Both the position numbers and the translations under genes were made by a program. Below, piece by piece: positions 37,831 to 40,510 of a DNA stretch of 40,510 nt; position 1 is the first letter of the stretch; every line of letters begins with the position of its first letter. The notes under the pieces were generated by a model, which saw nothing but the letters and a program-made list of their open reading frames with translations, had not been told where the DNA came from and ran no database searches. The DNA comes from an uncultured Eubacteriales bacterium (lineage in GTDB: Bacteria; Bacillota; Clostridia; Christensenellales; CAG-138), in contig UQGA01000016.1 of assembly GCA_900540495.1 (NCBI GenBank), forward strand, positions 1 to 40,510. The letters are read 5' to 3'.

Positions 37831-38976
37831 GCGCGGATGCGGGGGAGGTTCCGTTCCCGGCGCAGGGCCGTTCCAGCGCCGTTGCCGGAGACAGCCGCCC
37901 GATTCGGCTTTGCTCTTTAACCCGCCGCCGGTTGGGCAATGACCCAGGCGGGGGCGGGCTTGTCCTTCCCGCAGACCAGGAGGACGCGGGCAATGTCAGG
38001 CCGGCGGCATTCCCTGAGCGCGAGCGCAACCATCGCCGTTGCAAGCCCCTTTTGCACTTGCAGGGGCGCTGTCGTCCCGATGTGCCCGCCGGTGGGCAAC
38101 GGCCGTTCATTCGGACGATGTCGGATGTTGACGGCGCGCACGATCCGGCCCCGGCGACGACCGGACAAAGGAAGGCGGAACCCGGCGCCGGGCGGAGTTT
38201 GCGCCCATTCGCTCCAGACCCGGCCGGAGAGGCGTAAAAGCCGCGCCATGTCTTCTTGTGTGCGGCACGGGGGATGACGGGCTCCCAGGTGGCCGCCCTT
38301 TCGTCCGGCACGTCTCGCATCTGCGACCGGTATGCCGCGGACGAACGGACAGACTGCGGCCGCATGCGTTTTTGTCCCCGCCGTTGCATCACGGCCGATC
38401 CATCGGCACAGATAGCGCCCCTCCCCGGCATGGCTTTCGGCCCGGGCGACGGCCCGGCGCCGACCGGTTGCTCGCCCGGGTGCCGAGCGGAATGCGATAC
38501 ACGGCCCCGTGTGGATGCAGCCATGCCGGAGAAAACGACGGAGCATTTTACACAGCGCCCGACATTTGCCGGGGGCCTTGGGTGCCGGACGGGGCTGTGA
38601 GGAAATCCGGTTTTTGCTCCATCGAAGCAGAACCACTACGGCGGCATGACAGAAACCGCTTTCGATGTCGTCGCCGCCAGGATTTCGCCAAAGTGGCGGG
38701 CATGCCCTTTTTTGTGTGCGGATACATGCCTCCCGCCGTACGGGCGCCTGTCAAAAGGACCGCGCGGATTGGCGCATTGCGCCCGTCGCGGTCAGGGATG
38801 GATAATGCGAAAAAGATTTTCGCCGGGTTCATGGTCAATGGGCCAAGCCCGGGATGCGCTCGCATGAAAAATCGTCGCAAAACCGGCATCGCGCGATTCG
38901 CGCCCTATATTTGTAAGCCGCCGGGCGTGTCCTGCACCGGCCGCGCGGTTGTGGCTGCCGGGCATGATATGCCCTC
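37831..38976. other. 1.1-kb stretch without a convincing gene
   Basis: Long frames are open on both strands because of high GC, but none has a domain, a good start and steady protein-like composition together. Fragments with more natural text, such as LATAMVALALRECRRPDIARVLLVCGKD on the minus strand (near 37960-38050) and MTETAFDVVAARISPKW on the plus strand (38646 on), hint at decayed genes. No tRNA, terminator-promoter pair or transposase remnant was found. It may be a scar between core DNA and the ABC exporter region to the right. Confidence 0.45.
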
Positions 38977-40509
38977 CTATGACCGTTGAGTAACTATGCC
39001 ATCTCGAAGCTCGTAAACCTTCTGGGCATACTTCAAGAAATTCATTCGATGGCTAATGGAGATGATGGTATAGCCCTTCTCCTGCAAGGCGTGGAAGTGT
39101 TCTGCCAGTTTGGCTTCGATGGCGGCGTCCAAGTTGGATGTCACCTCGTCCAGCAGGAGAATTTTGCACCCTCGCAGGATGCCCATGGCGATGCTCAGCC
39201 GCTGGCGCTCGCCGCCGCTCATGAGCTTGCCCGCCTCGCCCACGTCGGTATGGATGCCCTGGGGCAGGGATTTAACATACTCCTCCAGGCAGGCAAAGCG
39301 CAGGGCCTGCCACATCTGCTCCTCAGTGATATTCTCGCCCATCAGCATAAGATTGTCCGCAATGGTGCCGGGGAACAGAAAAATATCCTGGGCGATTTTT
39401 GTCACCTGCGCCCGGATGGAGAAACGACTGAGATTGTTCAGATCCTTTCCGTCGACGCGCACACAGCCGTTTGCAACCGGATAGAGCTTGAGGAGGATGT
39501 CCAGAATGGTGCTCTTGCCCTGACCGGAGGGACCCACTATGCCGGTCCACTTTCCCACTTCAAAGCACAGGCTTGCATCCTTTAGTATAGGCTCCCCCTC
39601 CTTGTAGGAGAAGCTGCAGTGATCGAAGACGATCTCTTTTTGGAGGGCAAAGTCCTCCTTGCCCGCGTCCTGCTCCCGCTCACCGGTGAGTTCCAGAAAT
39701 GAGAACAGCCGCTCGTATTCGCTGTTTTTCTTTTTCTTGTCGATCTGCGTCTGTAGAATGGCGTTGATATTGGCATAAAACAGGCCGCCGTATGTGATGA
39801 CAGAAATCAACTGACCGATCTGCAGATGCCCGATGGCGCTGACCACGAACAGCGCGCCAAGCCCGAAGGTCAGGCCTTTGAAAAGAACGCTGGCAAAGGC
39901 GTTGGCCCAGGCGCCGCTCAGGCTGTCCAGCGCCGCGACCTTGCCCCATACCCCGTTGATCTGCTGATTCTTCCCGCCCACCTCCTGGAGCTTTTTCTGC
40001 TCCAGCTGGGCCAGCTTCACAAATTCCACCGCCTGGAATACATCGCCCTTCATCTGGTTCATCTGGGCGTTCAGCTCCAGGATTTTCTGGATTTCCTTGT
40101 CCACGTTCTTCATGATGTGTTTCACCGGGAAATAGGCCAGCGGGAGGTACAGAAGCTGGAGCACGCCCAGTACCGGGTCGATGATGGTTAGAAGGACAAA
40201 AATCACCGCGGTCATCAGGATGTTCACATAGAACCGGCTCATATCGGATAGATAGAAGTCAAAATATCCGGTGGCCTCCTTGCTGCAATAGGATAGGAGC
40301 TCCATGGAGTTCTCCTGGTCGAAAAACCGCTTTTCTTGGTATATGAGGTTTTCCATGATCTGTAGCGCCACCTGGTTGCCCTTTTTCCGGATGTACTTAA
40401 TGCGGGCATACTGGTAGCCGGTCTGCAGGAGTATGGTCAGCATGGGGATGGTAATGAAAAGCACAATCCCCCCAATAATGCGCCCGGTGTTTCCGGTCGG
40501 GATGTACAC
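38977..40509 (-). CDS. ABC exporter, fused permease-ATPase, truncated by edge
   Basis: 510 residues visible; the true start is beyond the right edge (the first in-frame codon seen is GTG, probably internal). The type I exporter membrane domain covers about residues 1-270, with the typical coupling-helix region FFDQENSMELLSYCSKEATGYF. The nucleotide-binding domain follows: Walker A GPSGQGKST, Q-loop AQDIFLFPGTIADNL, signature LMSGGERQRLS, Walker B ILLLDEVTSNLD and switch His in ISISHRM. Domain order permease-ATPase and absence of a protease domain fit a half-transporter that works as a dimer and exports a peptide, lipid or drug. Codons such as ATA, TTG and AAA are more frequent than in neighbours, suggesting transfer. 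No RiPP precursor was seen in the 1.1 kb next to it. Confidence 0.93.
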   Translation of the reverse strand: MYIPTGNTGRIIGGIVLFITIPMLTILLQTGYQYARIKYIRKKGNQVALQIMENLIYQEKRFFDQENSMELLSYCSKEATGYFDFYLSDMSRFYVNILMTAVIFVLLTIIDPVLGVLQLLYLPLAYFPVKHIMKNVDKEIQKILELNAQMNQMKGDVFQAVEFVKLAQLEQKKLQEVGGKNQQINGVWGKVAALDSLSGAWANAFASVLFKGLTFGLGALFVVSAIGHLQIGQLISVITYGGLFYANINAILQTQIDKKKKNSEYERLFSFLELTGEREQDAGKEDFALQKEIVFDHCSFSYKEGEPILKDASLCFEVGKWTGIVGPSGQGKSTILDILLKLYPVANGCVRVDGKDLNNLSRFSIRAQVTKIAQDIFLFPGTIADNLMLMGENITEEQMWQALRFACLEEYVKSLPQGIHTDVGEAGKLMSGGERQRLSIAMGILRGCKILLLDEVTSNLDAAIEAKLAEHFHALQEKGYTIISISHRMNFLKYAQKVYELRDGIVTQRS

Positions 40510-40510
40510 G

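Noticed and set aside
37831..38976. RiPP or bacteriocin precursor for the ABC exporter
   Set aside because: No short frame with a ribosome site, leader-like sequence and Cys- or Gly-rich core was found; the exporter also lacks a peptidase domain.

Overview
The window looks like chromosome of a GC-rich, endospore-forming member of the Clostridia. Sporulation genes spoIVA, gpr and spoIIP, a collagen-like protein of the spore-surface type, a cysteine T-box leader, a Re-type citrate synthase, NfeD/FloA and a DUF896 protein all fit a Gram-positive anaerobe. Codon use is strongly G/C-ending and intergenic DNA is also GC-rich. The genus cannot be told from the sequence; a Christensenellales- or Oscillospirales-like gut clostridium would fit.

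Layout. 1-610: two minus-strand genes, one cut by the window edge, neither identified. 611-1390: gene-free, with a 102-bp tandem repeat. 1448-6846: purine operon, adenine deaminase plus three-subunit xanthine dehydrogenase (Mo, FAD and 2Fe-2S subunits), nearly all overlapping, with a palindrome inside the promoter. 7087-8484: Re-citrate synthase with its own promoter and terminator. 8620-11713 (minus): cysteine block, a T-box leader reading UGC, then cysE, cysS and a small membrane protein. 11759-15349: NfeD, flotillin FloA, a small anchored protein and a PIG-V-like membrane glycosyltransferase. 15432-16277 (minus): a membrane protein of unknown function. 16396-19325: a three-gene operon of esterase, condensation-fold acyltransferase and zinc-ribbon membrane protein. 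19381-20619: S-adenosylhomocysteine hydrolase. 20620-21471: nested repeats and a DUF896 gene, divergent from the next operon.

21472-28340: PDZ/radical-SAM DUF512 protein, GTPase Der and acyltransferase PlsY, followed by spoIVA, gpr and spoIIP. gpsA, often found beside plsY and spoIVA, is instead at 34.6 kb. 28341-30222 is a decayed stretch with a GNAT acetyltransferase and a frameshifted pseudogene. A solitary tRNA-Leu(GAG) follows, with consensus promoter and terminator. 30406-35519 carries a VanW-family lipoprotein, nicotinate phosphoribosyltransferase, a small lipoprotein, an FMN reductase and gpsA; type I asparaginase is convergent. 36754-37830 is the collagen-like protein. 37831-38976 has no convincing gene. 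The right edge is a truncated ABC exporter with a visibly different, less GC-extreme composition, possibly acquired.

No CRISPR array, insertion sequence, prophage or defence system was found. The best candidates for something undescribed are the esterase/acyltransferase/zinc-ribbon operon, the apparently leaderless DUF512-Der-PlsY operon, the cysteine-rich tail on CysE under a cysteine T-box, and three intergenic repeat families whose periods are multiples of three.
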